Below are positions 30,109 through 40,199 of a DNA stretch of 64,000 nt, piece by piece. The notes under the pieces are model-generated. The model saw nothing but the letters and a program-made list of their open reading frames with translations. It was not told the DNA's origin and made no database searches. The number at the start of each line of letters is the position of its first letter. Positions within the stretch are counted from its first letter, which is position 1. This DNA is from Oscillatoriaceae cyanobacterium M7585_C2015_266. Its GTDB lineage: Bacteria > Cyanobacteriota > Cyanobacteriia > Cyanobacteriales > Oscillatoriaceae. The stretch lies in the NCBI GenBank assembly GCA_015295835.1, contig DVEG01000005.1, positions 186,001 to 250,000 on the forward strand. The letters run 5' to 3'. The translations under genes were made by a program, and so were the position numbers.

Positions 30109-31359
30109 CTAGACGTATTTTTTGAACACTAAAGTGACATTGTGACCGCCAAACCCGAAAGAGTTAGACAGGGCCACTTCCACTTTTTGGGCGCGACTGT
30201 AATTAGGTACATAATCCAAATCGCAATCTGGATCAGGATTTTCCAAATTAATAGTCGGGGGGATTTGGTCATTAGCCACAGCCAGAACCGTGGCCACGGC
30301 TTCTATTCCTCCAGAACCACCCAAAAGGTGACCAGTCATTGACTTAGTAGAGCTAATCGCCACTTTGTAAGCATTTTCTCCCAGTGCAATTTTAATGGCG
30401 GCGGTTTCCGTCGAGTCGTTAGCGGGAGTACTGGTGCCATGAGCATTAATGTAATCAACTTTATCAGGGGAAATACCGGCATCTTTGAGGGCCAGTTGAA
30501 TAGCCCGTGCGGCTCCGATGCCACCCGGTATGGGTGAAGTCATATGATAGGCATCGCAAGTCATGCCGTAGCCGACGATTTCGGCATAGATACGGGCGCC
30601 GCGCGCTTTGGCGCATTCCAGTTCTTCTAAAAGCAAGATGCCAGCGCCTTCACCCATAACAAAGCCATCGCGCTCGCGATCAAAAGGGCGACAGGCATGC
30701 TCTGGATCGTGATTGCGAGTTGAAAGTGCCCGTGCTGCTGCAAAACCTGCCACTCCCAGTGGTGTAACTGCTGCTTCTGTGCCGCCGCAAATCATAGCTT
30801 GGGCGTAGCCAGCTTGAATCAGTCGAAAAGCCTCGCCTATGGCATTAGAGCCTGCGGCACAAGCCGTTACTGTACAGGAGTTTGGCCCTTTGGCCCCAGT
30901 GTGAATTGCTGTCAGACCTGCTGCCATATTAGCGATCATCATTGGGATCATAAAAGGACTGCAGCGCTCAGGTCCACGAGTCAGGTAGACTTCCTGCTGC
31001 TCTTCGAGTACTTTCAAGCCTCCTATACCGGTGCCGATAATCGCCCCCACCTGTTCTGCGTTTAGTTCGTTGATAACGAATTTTGCGTCTGCGATCGCCT
31101 GCTTACTTGCTGATACTCCAAATTGAGCAAAGCGATCCATCCGCTTAGCATCCTTGCGATCCATATAATCGTGAGGATCAAAACCCTTCACCTCACCGGC
31201 AAAGCGACAAGCGTGCTTTTGGGCGTCGAACAAGGTAATTGGGCCAATTCCGTTACGTCCACTCAGCAACCCTTCCCAATACTCAGATACGGTATTGCCA
31301 ATCGGAGTAATCGCGCCCAAACCGGTGACAACTACTCGTTTCTTTTCAAAATTGGTCAT
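30109..31359 (-). CDS. fabF: 3-oxoacyl-ACP synthase II
   Basis: Condenses malonyl-ACP with acyl-ACP in fatty acid elongation. It has 416 residues with the thiolase fold. The catalytic Cys is in [16 protein letters not shown], the two His are in [15 protein letters not shown] and [18 protein letters not shown], and the C-terminal block is [15 protein letters not shown]. Start ATG 31359. It lies downstream of acpP on the same strand, as in other cyanobacteria. The 341-base spacer contains an 18-bp palindrome. Confidence 0.97.
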   Translation of the reverse strand: MTNFEKKRVVVTGLGAITPIGNTVSEYWEGLLSGRNGIGPITLFDAQKHACRFAGEVKGFDPHDYMDRKDAKRMDRFAQFGVSASKQAIADAKFVINELNAEQVGAIIGTGIGGLKVLEEQQEVYLTRGPERCSPFMIPMMIANMAAGLTAIHTGAKGPNSCTVTACAAGSNAIGEAFRLIQAGYAQAMICGGTEAAVTPLGVAGFAAARALSTRNHDPEHACRPFDRERDGFVMGEGAGILLLEELECAKARGARIYAEIVGYGMTCDAYHMTSPIPGGIGAARAIQLALKDAGISPDKVDYINAHGTSTPANDSTETAAIKIALGENAYKVAISSTKSMTGHLLGGSGGIEAVATVLAVANDQIPPTINLENPDPDCDLDYVPNYSRAQKVEVALSNSFGFGGHNVTLVFKKYV

Positions 31360-31700
31360 AATTCTGCTTCGAGGGCTTCAACAGTTTTAATAAATAGGGA
31401 CAGCTATTCCCCTATCGTTTTCCCGGATATTACCCTACCGGACGAACTGCACGCCTTTTCTCTCTCTAAAATGAGAATATTTTTGGCGCTACTATGGATT
31501 GAATACTTCCAATACCCAAAACGCAGAAGACAGGTGCAGGCATTGCTAAAGAGCAAAAGCCCGATAATGCTTCTAGCTAAAAGCGCTGTTACCTATAGCT
31601 TTTAGCTAAAAGCTTTATTGCTGTCAACTTTCAGCTTATCTTAAAAGCAAGCAACTAACCAGTGATTATACTGCCTCCGCAGAAGCTGAAAGCGAGAAAT
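31360..31700. other. acpP-fabF spacer with palindrome
   Basis: 341 bases between the acpP stop and the fabF start. AGCTTTTAG CTAAAAGCT at 31597-31614 is a perfect 18-bp palindrome; its right half TAGCTAAAAGC also occurs at about 31574. It may end acpP transcripts or form a fabF leader structure; no T run follows on the minus strand. Confidence 0.55.
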
Positions 31701-31961
31701 TTACTCCTTAACAGCCGGGGCGGCAAGTTTGTTACTGATATAGTCTACGGCTGCTTGAACCGTGAGAATCCCTTCGGCATCCTCGTCGGGAATTTCGATA
31801 TCAAACTCCTCTTCCAGAGCCATTACCAATTCAACGGTATCCAAAGAATCCGCTTCCAGGTCATTAGCAAAATTGGCTTCTGGCGTGACTTCACTTTCTG
31901 GTTTTTCTAGTTGCTCCGCCACAATTTTTCTGACTTTTGCAAAAATTTCATCTTTCGTCAT
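31701..31961 (-). CDS. acpP: Acyl carrier protein
   Basis: Carries growing acyl chains on a 4'-phosphopantetheine arm. It has 86 residues. The attachment Ser is in [19 protein letters not shown]. The start is ATG 31961 ([14 protein letters not shown]): GAGGA ends seven bases before it, whereas an ATG at 31967 is only one base from that site and a GTG at 31985 has none. It is upstream of fabF. Confidence 0.96.
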   Translation of the reverse strand: MTKDEIFAKVRKIVAEQLEKPESEVTPEANFANDLEADSLDTVELVMALEEEFDIEIPDEDAEGILTVQAAVDYISNKLAAPAVKE

Positions 31962-32321
31962 ACCCATGTCCTCATTCGATGCCACAGCAACTTACTAAGC
32001 TTGGCTAATTTCTAGTTTTTTGTTCTGTTTACTCAGTGACTGCACCCGTAACGTGTTTATCCTTCTACAGACAGTCCCGACAACTGGCTGACAGGAAGAC
32101 ACGAGTTTGGGCGTTTATTAATCTTATCGGAAAGCGGGATCATATTTGACTGCTTTTTAGGGACTTTTGATAAAAAACTAAGGTTGAGGGAAGAGAGCAG
32201 AGAGAGTTAACAGAATTTAACAAATCCTCCTAGAATCACAGGCGATCATAGAAAAAGAGCGCCTGCACAGCGCCAATCAAAGAATCAGAGGCTAAACAAA
32301 AGCCAATAAACAGCCACAGCT
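31962..32321. other. Divergent intergenic region acpP / CCG-domain gene
   Basis: 360 bases which must hold promoters for both divergent genes. No consensus hexamer pair, terminator or RNA structure stands out to me. Confidence 0.45.
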
Positions 32322-33227
32322 ATGCCAACCCAGACCCTAAAATACGCTTACTTTCCCGGCTGCGTTGCCCAAGGAGCGTGCCGAGAGCTTCATCAATCCA
32401 CCCTTGCCCTCAGCCAAACTTTAGGAATCGAACTGATCGAGCTAAAAAAAGCTTCCTGTTGTGGCTCCGGCACCTTCAAAGAAGATTCCCAACTTCTCGA
32501 AGATACAGTTAACGCTCGCAATATTGCTTTAGCCGAGGAACTAAATCTACCCCTGCTTACCCACTGCAGCACTTGTCAGGGCGTTATCGGTCGTGTAGAC
32601 GAGCGTCTTAAGGAAATGCAGACAACTACTCCCGCTTATGTAAGCCAGATTAATAGTTTATTGCAAAAACAGGGGTGTTCGCCCTACCGGGGTACTACCG
32701 AAGTCAAACACTTACTTTGGGCTTTAGTAGCGGATTACGGTTTAGAGGAGATTAAAAAGCGCGTCAAACGGCAACTAAACGGACTCAATTGTGCAGCCTT
32801 CTATGGCTGCTATCTACTGCGAGCGCAAACCAATCTCCCTTATGACGACCCTTATCAACCTGAGTCGATGGAAAATATCTTCCGCGCCGTTGGGGCCACC
32901 CCGGTTTATTACTCAGGACGTATCCAATGCTGCGGCTGGCCAATTTCCAGTTATGCCCCAGCTCAGTCTTTTAAAATGGCTGGCGAGCGCATTCAGGAAG
33001 CCCTGAAAGCAGGAGCTGATTGCATTGTCACCCCTTGCCCTTTGTGTCACCTCAATCTTGACTCCCGTCAGCCAGAAGTCGAAAAAGCCATTAATTGCCA
33101 GTTGGGTTTGCCCATACTCCACCTACCCCAGCTAGTAGCTCTTGCTCTGGGTATTGAGCCAAAAGCCCTAGGATTAGATCGTCATATTGTTTCCACCAAG
33201 CCTGTCTTGAAAAAATTAGGACTTTGA
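32322..33227 (+). CDS. CCG-domain protein (heterodisulfide reductase B / SdhC-E type)
   Basis: A 301-residue protein with two cysteine-rich CCG domains. The first reads YFPGCVAQG...ASCCGSGTF...HCSTCQG; the second reads AFYGCYLLR...IQCCGWPISS...TPCPLCH. In archaeal heterodisulfide reductase B these cysteines hold non-cubane iron-sulfur clusters. In cyanobacteria related proteins are annotated as the membrane-linking subunit of a succinate dehydrogenase of this type. No SdhA or SdhB gene is nearby, so the partner is not known from the window. ATG 32322 is the start. Confidence 0.85.
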   Translation: MPTQTLKYAYFPGCVAQGACRELHQSTLALSQTLGIELIELKKASCCGSGTFKEDSQLLEDTVNARNIALAEELNLPLLTHCSTCQGVIGRVDERLKEMQTTTPAYVSQINSLLQKQGCSPYRGTTEVKHLLWALVADYGLEEIKKRVKRQLNGLNCAAFYGCYLLRAQTNLPYDDPYQPESMENIFRAVGATPVYYSGRIQCCGWPISSYAPAQSFKMAGERIQEALKAGADCIVTPCPLCHLNLDSRQPEVEKAINCQLGLPILHLPQLVALALGIEPKALGLDRHIVSTKPVLKKLGL

Positions 33228-33814
<587 letters not shown>

Positions 33815-33850
33815 AAACAACGAAAAGTCCAGGTATCAGCTCTTTTCCGA

Positions 33851-33874
33851 GGGGGCATGAGCTCCCTTTTTTTT
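33851..33874 (+). terminator. psaC terminator
   Basis: Stem GGGGGC (33851-33856) with GCTCCC (33861-33866), loop ATGA, followed directly by eight T. It starts 37 bases after the psaC stop. Confidence 0.8.
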
Positions 33875-34065
33875 CAGGCCCTCTCACTAAAAAATACACT
33901 TAATTTACTTTTATTTTGGTCATTTAATGTAAAAATGGTAAAAAAGATAGGGTAGATAGAACCCTGAGCAAATAGATTAAAAATTCTTGACGTTTTCCCG
34001 ATCCGCGCGTAGCTTGTAGCAAGTAGATTCTTATCATCAAGCACAAAGCAGGAGTTGTATACTAG

Positions 34066-35955
34066 ATGTGCGGAATCGTTGGTTATATAGGCACCCAAGC
34101 CGCAAGTGAAATTTTACTAGCAGGGTTGGAAAAACTAGAATATCGCGGCTATGATTCTGCGGGAATGGCGACGGTTTGGGAGGGAGAAATTCATTGCGTC
34201 AGGGCAAAGGGAAAACTCAAAAACCTACGAGAAAAATTAGCTGAGAGAGTAACACCGGCACATATTGGCATCGGACATACACGGTGGGCTACTCATGGCA
34301 AACCAGAGGAATACAATGCTCACCCTCACATGGACATGGCGAAAAGGGTGGCGGTAGTGCAAAATGGTATCATTGAAAATTATCGAGAGTTGCGAGAAGC
34401 TCTAAAAGCAAGGGGTTGTGAATTTCGCTCCGATACAGATACAGAAGTAATTCCCCACCTGATTGCTGAATCTTTGTCTAAAACCGCAGTAGCGTCTTCG
34501 CCCTATCCGTTTTTAGAAGCAGTACGGGAAACAGTTAATAAACTAGAGGGAGCATTTGCGATCGCAGTATTATCAGCAGACTACCCCGACGAGCTGATAG
34601 TCGCTAGACAACAAGCCCCACTCGTCATCGGTTTTGGGCAGGGTGAATTTTTTTGCGCATCTGACACCCCTGCCTTGGTGCCCCATACCCGCGTCGTATT
34701 GCCTCTAGAAAATGGTGAAATAGCTCGCTTAACCCCCTTAGGAGTTGAAGTATACAATTTCGCAGGGGCTCGCCTCAAAAAATACCCGATTACCCTAAGC
34801 TGGAACCCGATACAAGTCGAAAAACAAGGCTTCAAGCACTTCATGCTCAAAGAAATCCACGAGCAACCAGGAGTAGTAAGAGCATGTTTAGAAACCTATC
34901 TCAACAATAACTGGCACGCGGGTAACAGTCAATCCCCCATAAACTTAGGCTTGAATTCCGATTTGCTAGCAGACATAGAACACGTTCAAATCATCGCTTG
35001 CGGCACCAGTTGGCACGCAGGTTTAGTCGGAAAATATCTCATCGAACAACTGGCAGGCATCCCCACCATCGTACAGTATGCCTCCGAATTCCGATATGCG
35101 CCGACACCGTTAATCCCCAACACCCTCACCATCGGCATTAGCCAATCTGGAGAAACAGCCGATACCCTAGCAGCACTAGCGATGGAACAACAGCGGCGAT
35201 TGAATCAGCCGGAAAAATTTGCAGCTCGCCTGCTGGGAATTACCAACCGCCCCGAATCCACCCTCGGTCACCTAGTCCCCAATATAATAGACACCAGAGC
35301 AGGCATAGAAATAGGAGTAGCAGCAACGAAAACTTTTGTCGCTCAATTAGTTGCATTTTATTGCTTAGCCCTGGATTTAGCATATCGGCGTCAAACCCTA
35401 TCCGAAAAACGAATCGAAGAAATTATCTCCAACTTGCGCCATTTGCCCTCTGAAATGGAAAAAATTTTAGAAAGCCAAGAAAACTATATCGAAGAGTTGG
35501 CGCACGAATTTACCGAAACAAAAGATGTTATCTTCCTAGGGCGAGGCATTAATTTTCCCATCGCTTTAGAAGGAGCGCTCAAACTCAAAGAAATTAGCTA
35601 TATTCACGCCGAAGGATATCCGGCAGGGGAAATGAAACACGGACCTATTGCATTGCTAGATGCTAAAGTTCCTGTGATTGCGATCGCTGTTCCCGGCAGT
35701 GTTTACGAAAAAGTTATCTCCAATGCCCAAGAAGCAAAAGCCCGGGATTCTCGTTTGATTGGCGTCACCGTTGCCAACCGACACGAGGCTACCGATATAT
35801 TTGACAAATTGCTGCCCGTGCCAGAAGTTGATGAATTACTCTCTCCTTTGGTTACAGTCATTCCCCTGCAATTACTTGCCTATCACATCGCCGCTCGTCG
35901 CGGCTTAGACGTTGATCAACCCAGAAATTTGGCGAAATCCGTCACCGTCGAATAG
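34066..35955 (+). CDS. glmS: Glutamine-fructose-6-phosphate transaminase (isomerizing)
   Basis: Makes glucosamine 6-phosphate from fructose 6-phosphate and glutamine, the first step toward UDP-GlcNAc for peptidoglycan and lipid A. The 629 residues hold the Ntn glutaminase domain (catalytic Cys2 in MCGIVGYIG, then GHTRWATHG and the D in RSDTDTEV) and two SIS domains (ACGTSWHAG, GISQSGETADT, FLGRGINFPIALEGALKLKE, EGYPAGEMKHGP, terminal QPRNLAKSVTVE). No glmS ribozyme is expected outside Firmicutes and none is evident in the leader. Confidence 0.97.
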   Translation: MCGIVGYIGTQAASEILLAGLEKLEYRGYDSAGMATVWEGEIHCVRAKGKLKNLREKLAERVTPAHIGIGHTRWATHGKPEEYNAHPHMDMAKRVAVVQNGIIENYRELREALKARGCEFRSDTDTEVIPHLIAESLSKTAVASSPYPFLEAVRETVNKLEGAFAIAVLSADYPDELIVARQQAPLVIGFGQGEFFCASDTPALVPHTRVVLPLENGEIARLTPLGVEVYNFAGARLKKYPITLSWNPIQVEKQGFKHFMLKEIHEQPGVVRACLETYLNNNWHAGNSQSPINLGLNSDLLADIEHVQIIACGTSWHAGLVGKYLIEQLAGIPTIVQYASEFRYAPTPLIPNTLTIGISQSGETADTLAALAMEQQRRLNQPEKFAARLLGITNRPESTLGHLVPNIIDTRAGIEIGVAATKTFVAQLVAFYCLALDLAYRRQTLSEKRIEEIISNLRHLPSEMEKILESQENYIEELAHEFTETKDVIFLGRGINFPIALEGALKLKEISYIHAEGYPAGEMKHGPIALLDAKVPVIAIAVPGSVYEKVISNAQEAKARDSRLIGVTVANRHEATDIFDKLLPVPEVDELLSPLVTVIPLQLLAYHIAARRGLDVDQPRNLAKSVTVE

Positions 35956-36000
35956 CAAGCGAGAAAAAGAAAAAATATTTCCTTCCCTTGCTGTATAATA

Positions 36001-36020
36001 GGCAGCCTCTCTTGGCTGCC
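36001..36020 (+). terminator. Hairpin after glmS
   Basis: Perfect 7-base stem GGCAGCC / GGCTGCC with loop TCTCTT, 45 bases after glmS. No T run follows, so termination is uncertain. Confidence 0.45.
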
Positions 36021-36101
36021 CAACTCCCCTCCATCCCCCAATCCCTAAATCCTGGCTTAAAAGGGGCGCAGTTTGTTGTCACGCCCCTGGCCACTTATCA
36101 T

Positions 36102-36365
36102 TTATACGTCGGACGAAGTCTGTTTACGGTTGATTACTTTAATATTACATTCTGTTTCCAGCCAGACTGTGGCGCCGCCATCTCGTGGGTGTAACGGATC
36201 GTATATCAGTTTAGCTAGCTGAGAACCATCTTCTGAAAGAAGAATGACCTCGTGTCCATAAATTGTTGTGCCCCTGACTTTACAACTAATTGGCGGTTCT
36301 AACTGACCGTTTTTTTTGTTTCTGTCGAGAATCTGTCGGTTGACTATAATTGTTTTTTTTGCCAT
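36102..36365 (-). CDS. Small cyanobacterial hypothetical protein
   Basis: 87 residues from ATG 36365 (MAKKTIIVNRQILDRNKKNG); an upstream in-frame ATG at 36410 adds 15 residues without a ribosome binding site. The middle (GTTIYGHEVILLSEDGSQLA, then DGGATVWLETECNIKV) looks like a small beta-rich fold. There is no membrane segment or known motif. Role unknown. Confidence 0.6.
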   Translation of the reverse strand: MAKKTIIVNRQILDRNKKNGQLEPPISCKVRGTTIYGHEVILLSEDGSQLAKLIYDPLHPRDGGATVWLETECNIKVINRKQTSSDV

Positions 36366-36691
36366 AATTTTATTAGAGAGAATCAGGGGAAAACTTTTGG
36401 CAAATAGCACAGGAAGCGCGATCGCACTAACTGGTTTGCCGCAGGCAGAAAGCGTTAGCTTTCATTAAAGTCTAAAATAAAATACAAAGCTATCGATATA
36501 CTTCCGGGGCAATCTTCAATTTAACTATTCAGACAAGGCAAAAAGTTATGATTTGAGATACTATTTTTCTTTAATTTCACCAACTTGAGAAAGCAGAAAG
36601 CTAGACGCTAGAACCAGCCGACAGTAAAAACGAGTTATTTTTTTGTTATAGTTGGCAATAGGAAAATACAACACTCTAGTCAAAATCGATA
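36366..36691. other. Divergent intergenic region before the ABC permease
   Basis: 326 bases, AT-rich, expected to hold promoters for both divergent genes. No DevB-type gene, terminator or clear hexamers seen. Confidence 0.45.
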
Positions 36692-38038
36692 ATGCCCTCT
36701 ATTGCCCGCAAAAATTTATTTGAAGATATTCCCCGCTTACTTGTTGCGCAGGCAGGAATTATGTTTGCTGTCAGTCTAATTAGTATTCAGACTGGGCTGC
36801 TGCAAGGGTTTACACGCTCAACTGCCTTAGTAATTGAGCGCTCAAAAGCTGATATATGGGTAGCTTCAAAATACATGATGAACTTTGAGCTTTCTCTACC
36901 TATACCCTACGAAATGCTGCAAGCGGCGCAAAAGGTGAAGGGAGTTGAGCGTGCTGAAGCATTGATAGTTCAAGGTGCCTTGTGGCGTGATACAAAAGGC
37001 AATGTTTCTTCCCTGCGGGTGATAGGATTCGATACCGACGGGGAATTGTTTGCTCTAGAACCGATTGCGCAAGGTAGTAAAAATGCGCTCAAACAGCCTT
37101 ATACGGTTATGGTAGATGAAAGCACTTTGGATTCGCTGAATGTGGGATGGGTGGGAGATGAAGTGGAAATCGGGGCGTATAAGGCAAAATTAGTCGGTTG
37201 GACAAAAGATACACAATCGATGGTATCGAGTGCTTTTACGTTCACTTCTTTGGAGAATGCTTATCTTTATGTCAATTCAACCCTGAGTACAACACCAAGA
37301 GGGCAACAGGCAGAGCCGCTGACTGCAGAAAAGCTAAAGCAAATAGCAGCGAGGGGAGAAATTGCTGAGCCGGCGCTCGCTGAAAAAATTGCTCTGCTTT
37401 CTACTGAGCAATTGCAGCAAGTTATTGACAGTGGTCAAATTCCAGAAAATCTACTGCCAACGGGTTTACAGCGCCCGCTAATGGCGCCAAGAAAGTTAAA
37501 AGCAGGCTCGCGCATTACCTACATTTTAGTGAAAGCACAACCCAACCTGGATATTAGGCTGCTCAAACAACAATTAGAAGCTGCTTTACCGAATACTCGC
37601 GCCTACACACGGGCAGAAATGGCAGAGCGAACTCGCCGCTACTGGTTACAGAGAACAGGAATAGGCTTTATCCTGGGATTGGGAGCAGCAGTGGGTGTGA
37701 TTGTAGGAGCGGTGATAGTTGCTCAGATTCTATATGCTTCTACTTCTGATCACATCAAAGAGTTTGGAACCCTAAAAGCAATGGGAGCGTCGGACTGGGT
37801 AATATATGGAATAATTTTAGAGCAAGCTTTGTGGATGGCAGTTCTGGGTTATTTGCCTGGTATCGCCCTTTGTTTGGCTCTTGCTTCGTGGACTGCAAGT
37901 AAGGGGATCGTGATATTGATAACGCCGATAACTGCCGCTGGAGTTTTTGGAATTACGGTAATCATGTGTGTCAGTTCGGCTGTATTCGCAATTCGCAAGG
38001 TGACTCGCTTGGATCCTGCGATTGTATTTAAGGCATAG
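36692..38038 (+). CDS. FtsX/MacB-type ABC exporter permease (DevC-like)
   Basis: A 448-residue permease with the MacB/DevC topology: one N-terminal membrane helix (about 18-38), a large periplasmic domain of about 280 residues, and three C-terminal helices (about 320-345, 372-395, 412-435). The cytoplasmic phrase ASTSDHIKEFGTLKAMGAS between helices 2 and 3 is the coupling region characteristic of DevC, and VTRLDPAIVFKA is the usual end. Such systems export lipids or peptides with ATP and a membrane fusion protein. The ATPase follows on the same strand after about 400 bases. No fusion protein gene of DevB type is present nearby. The substrate is unknown; the neighbouring lipid-type operon makes a lipid possible. 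Confidence 0.85.
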   Translation: MPSIARKNLFEDIPRLLVAQAGIMFAVSLISIQTGLLQGFTRSTALVIERSKADIWVASKYMMNFELSLPIPYEMLQAAQKVKGVERAEALIVQGALWRDTKGNVSSLRVIGFDTDGELFALEPIAQGSKNALKQPYTVMVDESTLDSLNVGWVGDEVEIGAYKAKLVGWTKDTQSMVSSAFTFTSLENAYLYVNSTLSTTPRGQQAEPLTAEKLKQIAARGEIAEPALAEKIALLSTEQLQQVIDSGQIPENLLPTGLQRPLMAPRKLKAGSRITYILVKAQPNLDIRLLKQQLEAALPNTRAYTRAEMAERTRRYWLQRTGIGFILGLGAAVGVIVGAVIVAQILYASTSDHIKEFGTLKAMGASDWVIYGIILEQALWMAVLGYLPGIALCLALASWTASKGIVILITPITAAGVFGITVIMCVSSAVFAIRKVTRLDPAIVFKA

Positions 38039-38442
38039 TTTATATTTATTAATTAATATATATATATAAAATGTTGAGGAGAAGCGCGATCGCCTATTAA
38101 TTTTTGCCTAGGTTTTGCAGGATAAATGTTTTTAATCTTCAACCGAAAAATAAGTCCTTATAGTAGCAATCAAGATTCTATCCCAGAACTTTTCCCAAAA
38201 GGATTTCCAACTTGTATCTATATCCGCGACTTACAGTCGCCGCAATACTGACAAGCAAGTGGAGGAGGTGGAAACTTTTATAGCACCTCAGCAGGGGTAA
38301 AACCAAGAAAGCTGTATATCTGCAAATATGGTGACAGTACCCCCCATGCTGAGAACCGCTCATACTGGTTACAGTAAAAATGGTTGGATTTCAACCGCTG
38401 CACTGTCTTCCTAAAGCTCTAAAGCACGCTGACATTCACCGC
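38039..38442. other. Spacer between ABC permease and ATPase
   Basis: About 400 bases (340 if the ATPase starts at 38380). An AT dinucleotide run (ATATATATAT near 38058-38067) follows the permease stop. The spacer is unusually long for a permease-ATPase pair and may be a remnant of a lost gene, but I could not recognise any family in it. Confidence 0.45.
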
Positions 38443-39231
38443 ATGACTGCTTCTCAAATCAAAATTGCTAAATCAACCCCAGTAGAAAGTAAACTGGTGT
38501 CGGGTTCGTTGAGCTTAGCTGCTACTACAACTGCAGCGATTGTTGCCCGAGGTGTGGAGATGGTTTTCCAGTCTGGAGGGCAGCAATTTCAAGCGCTCAA
38601 AGGAATTAACTTGGAAATCCAACACGGCGAATTGCAACTGCTGATGGGACCTTCTGGCTCAGGCAAGACTACTTTGCTGTCAATTCTAGGGGGAATGTTG
38701 ACGCCTACAGCAGGCAGCGTTTATCTCCTCGGTGAAGATATTACCAGCATGTCTAAACCAGAGCTGGCACGCTTTCGACTGAAAAATATCGGTTTTATTT
38801 TTCAGGGGTTTAATCTATTCCCGGCACTGACTGCTGCCGAAAATGTACAAGTGGCTCTGGAAATTAAAGGAATTCGGGGGCGTAAAGCTCGCGCCTCAAC
38901 TCAAGCTCTGCTAGAAGCAGTGGGGTTGGCAGATAAAGCTAATTTGCTGCCAAGGGATTTGTCAGGGGGTCAAAAACAACGTGTGGCGATCGCTAGAGCC
39001 TTGGCTGGCAATCCTAAACTGATTATGGCTGATGAACCTACCGCTGCTCTCGATTCTCATAATGGTCATGCTGTTATTGAACTGCTGCGTCAGCTAGCTA
39101 AAGAAGGCGGCTCCACCGTGTTAGTAGTAAGTCATGATACCCGTATTGCTGATGTTGCTGATCGGATTATTTGTATCGAAGATGGTATACTAAAAAATAA
39201 ACTAATTGCTACTAATATTTTAAGTTTCTAA
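38443..39231 (+). CDS. ABC exporter ATPase (DevA/LolD type)
   Basis: ATP-binding subunit for the permease at 36692. From ATG 38443 it has 262 residues; an in-frame ATG at 38380 would add 21 residues and cannot be excluded. Walker A GPSGSGKTTLLS, Q-loop IFQGFNLFP, signature LSGGQKQRVAIARAL, Walker B LIMADEPTAALD and H-loop VVSHD are all present. The short insertion pattern fits the MacB/LolD/DevA subgroup. Its last 20 bases overlap the end of the convergent SDR gene (39212-40177). Confidence 0.9.
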   Translation: MTASQIKIAKSTPVESKLVSGSLSLAATTTAAIVARGVEMVFQSGGQQFQALKGINLEIQHGELQLLMGPSGSGKTTLLSILGGMLTPTAGSVYLLGEDITSMSKPELARFRLKNIGFIFQGFNLFPALTAAENVQVALEIKGIRGRKARASTQALLEAVGLADKANLLPRDLSGGQKQRVAIARALAGNPKLIMADEPTAALDSHNGHAVIELLRQLAKEGGSTVLVVSHDTRIADVADRIICIEDGILKNKLIATNILSF

Positions 39232-40177
39232 CAATTTCTCGCAGGGTTTGCTCTGGTGAGCGTGGTTGCCAGCCAAGTTCTCTCCGTGCTTTACTGGCAT
39301 CTACGCGTACACAGCGCTCGTATATATAGTGAATGCGCTCACGGCTGAGGGGGGGTTGCCATGAGAAAAGCCGCCCCAGGGGTTCGAGGATATTTCCCAA
39401 AATTCTGACAAGAAATTCTGGCGCTTCGACTGGGGCGGGGATGCCACTTTCTTGGCTAAAAATTTCAAACATTTCTCGAAGCTTTAGTTCGCCGGCAGAG
39501 AGTATATAATATTCCCCAGGTTTGCCTTTTTCAGCTGCTAATATCATTCCTTCGCACAAGTCATCGACGTGAACTATGCCAGTGGGGCGCTCGCCTCCCG
39601 CCCACACTTTCAAACCTCCTTTGAGAAATGTCTGCATGACTGGACCAAAATGCGGATCATCTATACCAAATATTCCAGAAGGCATGACGCTGACTGCCCA
39701 GTAGCCTTGTTTTGCAAATTCATCTACAAGCTTTTGTGCTTCATATTTAGTACGATCATAGGCAGAAGAAAATCCTATTTGTTGGCGCTGAAAATTTTCA
39801 TTGATTACTTTTCCGCCTGTATCGCCAAAAATGCCGATTGTACTGCAATAAATTAATTTAGAAATGCCAGTAGTTTTGGCTACTTCTAAAACAGCGCGGG
39901 TTCCCTCTACATTTACCCGTTGCATTTCTGCTTCATTTACAAGCCCTAGTTCGACATAAGCTGCTGTGTGAAATACAATATCAACATCTGCCATCGCTAA
40001 TTTTAAGGCATCGCGCTCGGTAATGTCGCCGTACACTATTTTCAAATTGCGCTCGCTCAGACGTTTTAAATTGCTAGTTTTTCGCACTAACCCTGTAACA
40101 TTATAACCTTTATCCTGTAAAGTTTTTACTAAATGAGAGCCTGTAAATCCGCTGGCGCCTGTAACGAGTGCTTTCAT
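39212..40177 (-). CDS. NAD(P)-dependent extended SDR, candidate ceramide reductase
   Basis: A 321-residue epimerase/dehydratase-family (extended SDR) oxidoreductase. The Rossmann motif is TGASGFTGSHL (residues 6-16) and the catalytic Tyr-Lys pair lies in YDRTKYEAQKL. It resembles HpnA and dihydroflavonol reductase-like enzymes. It is the last gene of an operon with an alpha-oxoamine synthase and a GNAT protein, 22 bases behind the latter. In Caulobacter the ceramide reductase CerR is an enzyme of this family encoded near Spt, so reduction of a 3-keto lipid is my preferred reading. Acting on a sugar or hopanoid precursor is the alternative. Confidence 0.8.
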   Translation of the reverse strand: MKALVTGASGFTGSHLVKTLQDKGYNVTGLVRKTSNLKRLSERNLKIVYGDITERDALKLAMADVDIVFHTAAYVELGLVNEAEMQRVNVEGTRAVLEVAKTTGISKLIYCSTIGIFGDTGGKVINENFQRQQIGFSSAYDRTKYEAQKLVDEFAKQGYWAVSVMPSGIFGIDDPHFGPVMQTFLKGGLKVWAGGERPTGIVHVDDLCEGMILAAEKGKPGEYYILSAGELKLREMFEIFSQESGIPAPVEAPEFLVRILGNILEPLGRLFSWQPPLSRERIHYIYERCVRVDASKARRELGWQPRSPEQTLREIVRNLKY

Positions 40178-40199
40178 ATAAATAAAAATTTTCTTCTAT

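Noticed and set aside
34000-34065. glmS ribozyme before glmS
   Set aside because: The ribozyme is known from Firmicutes and relatives; the short leader here shows no matching core.
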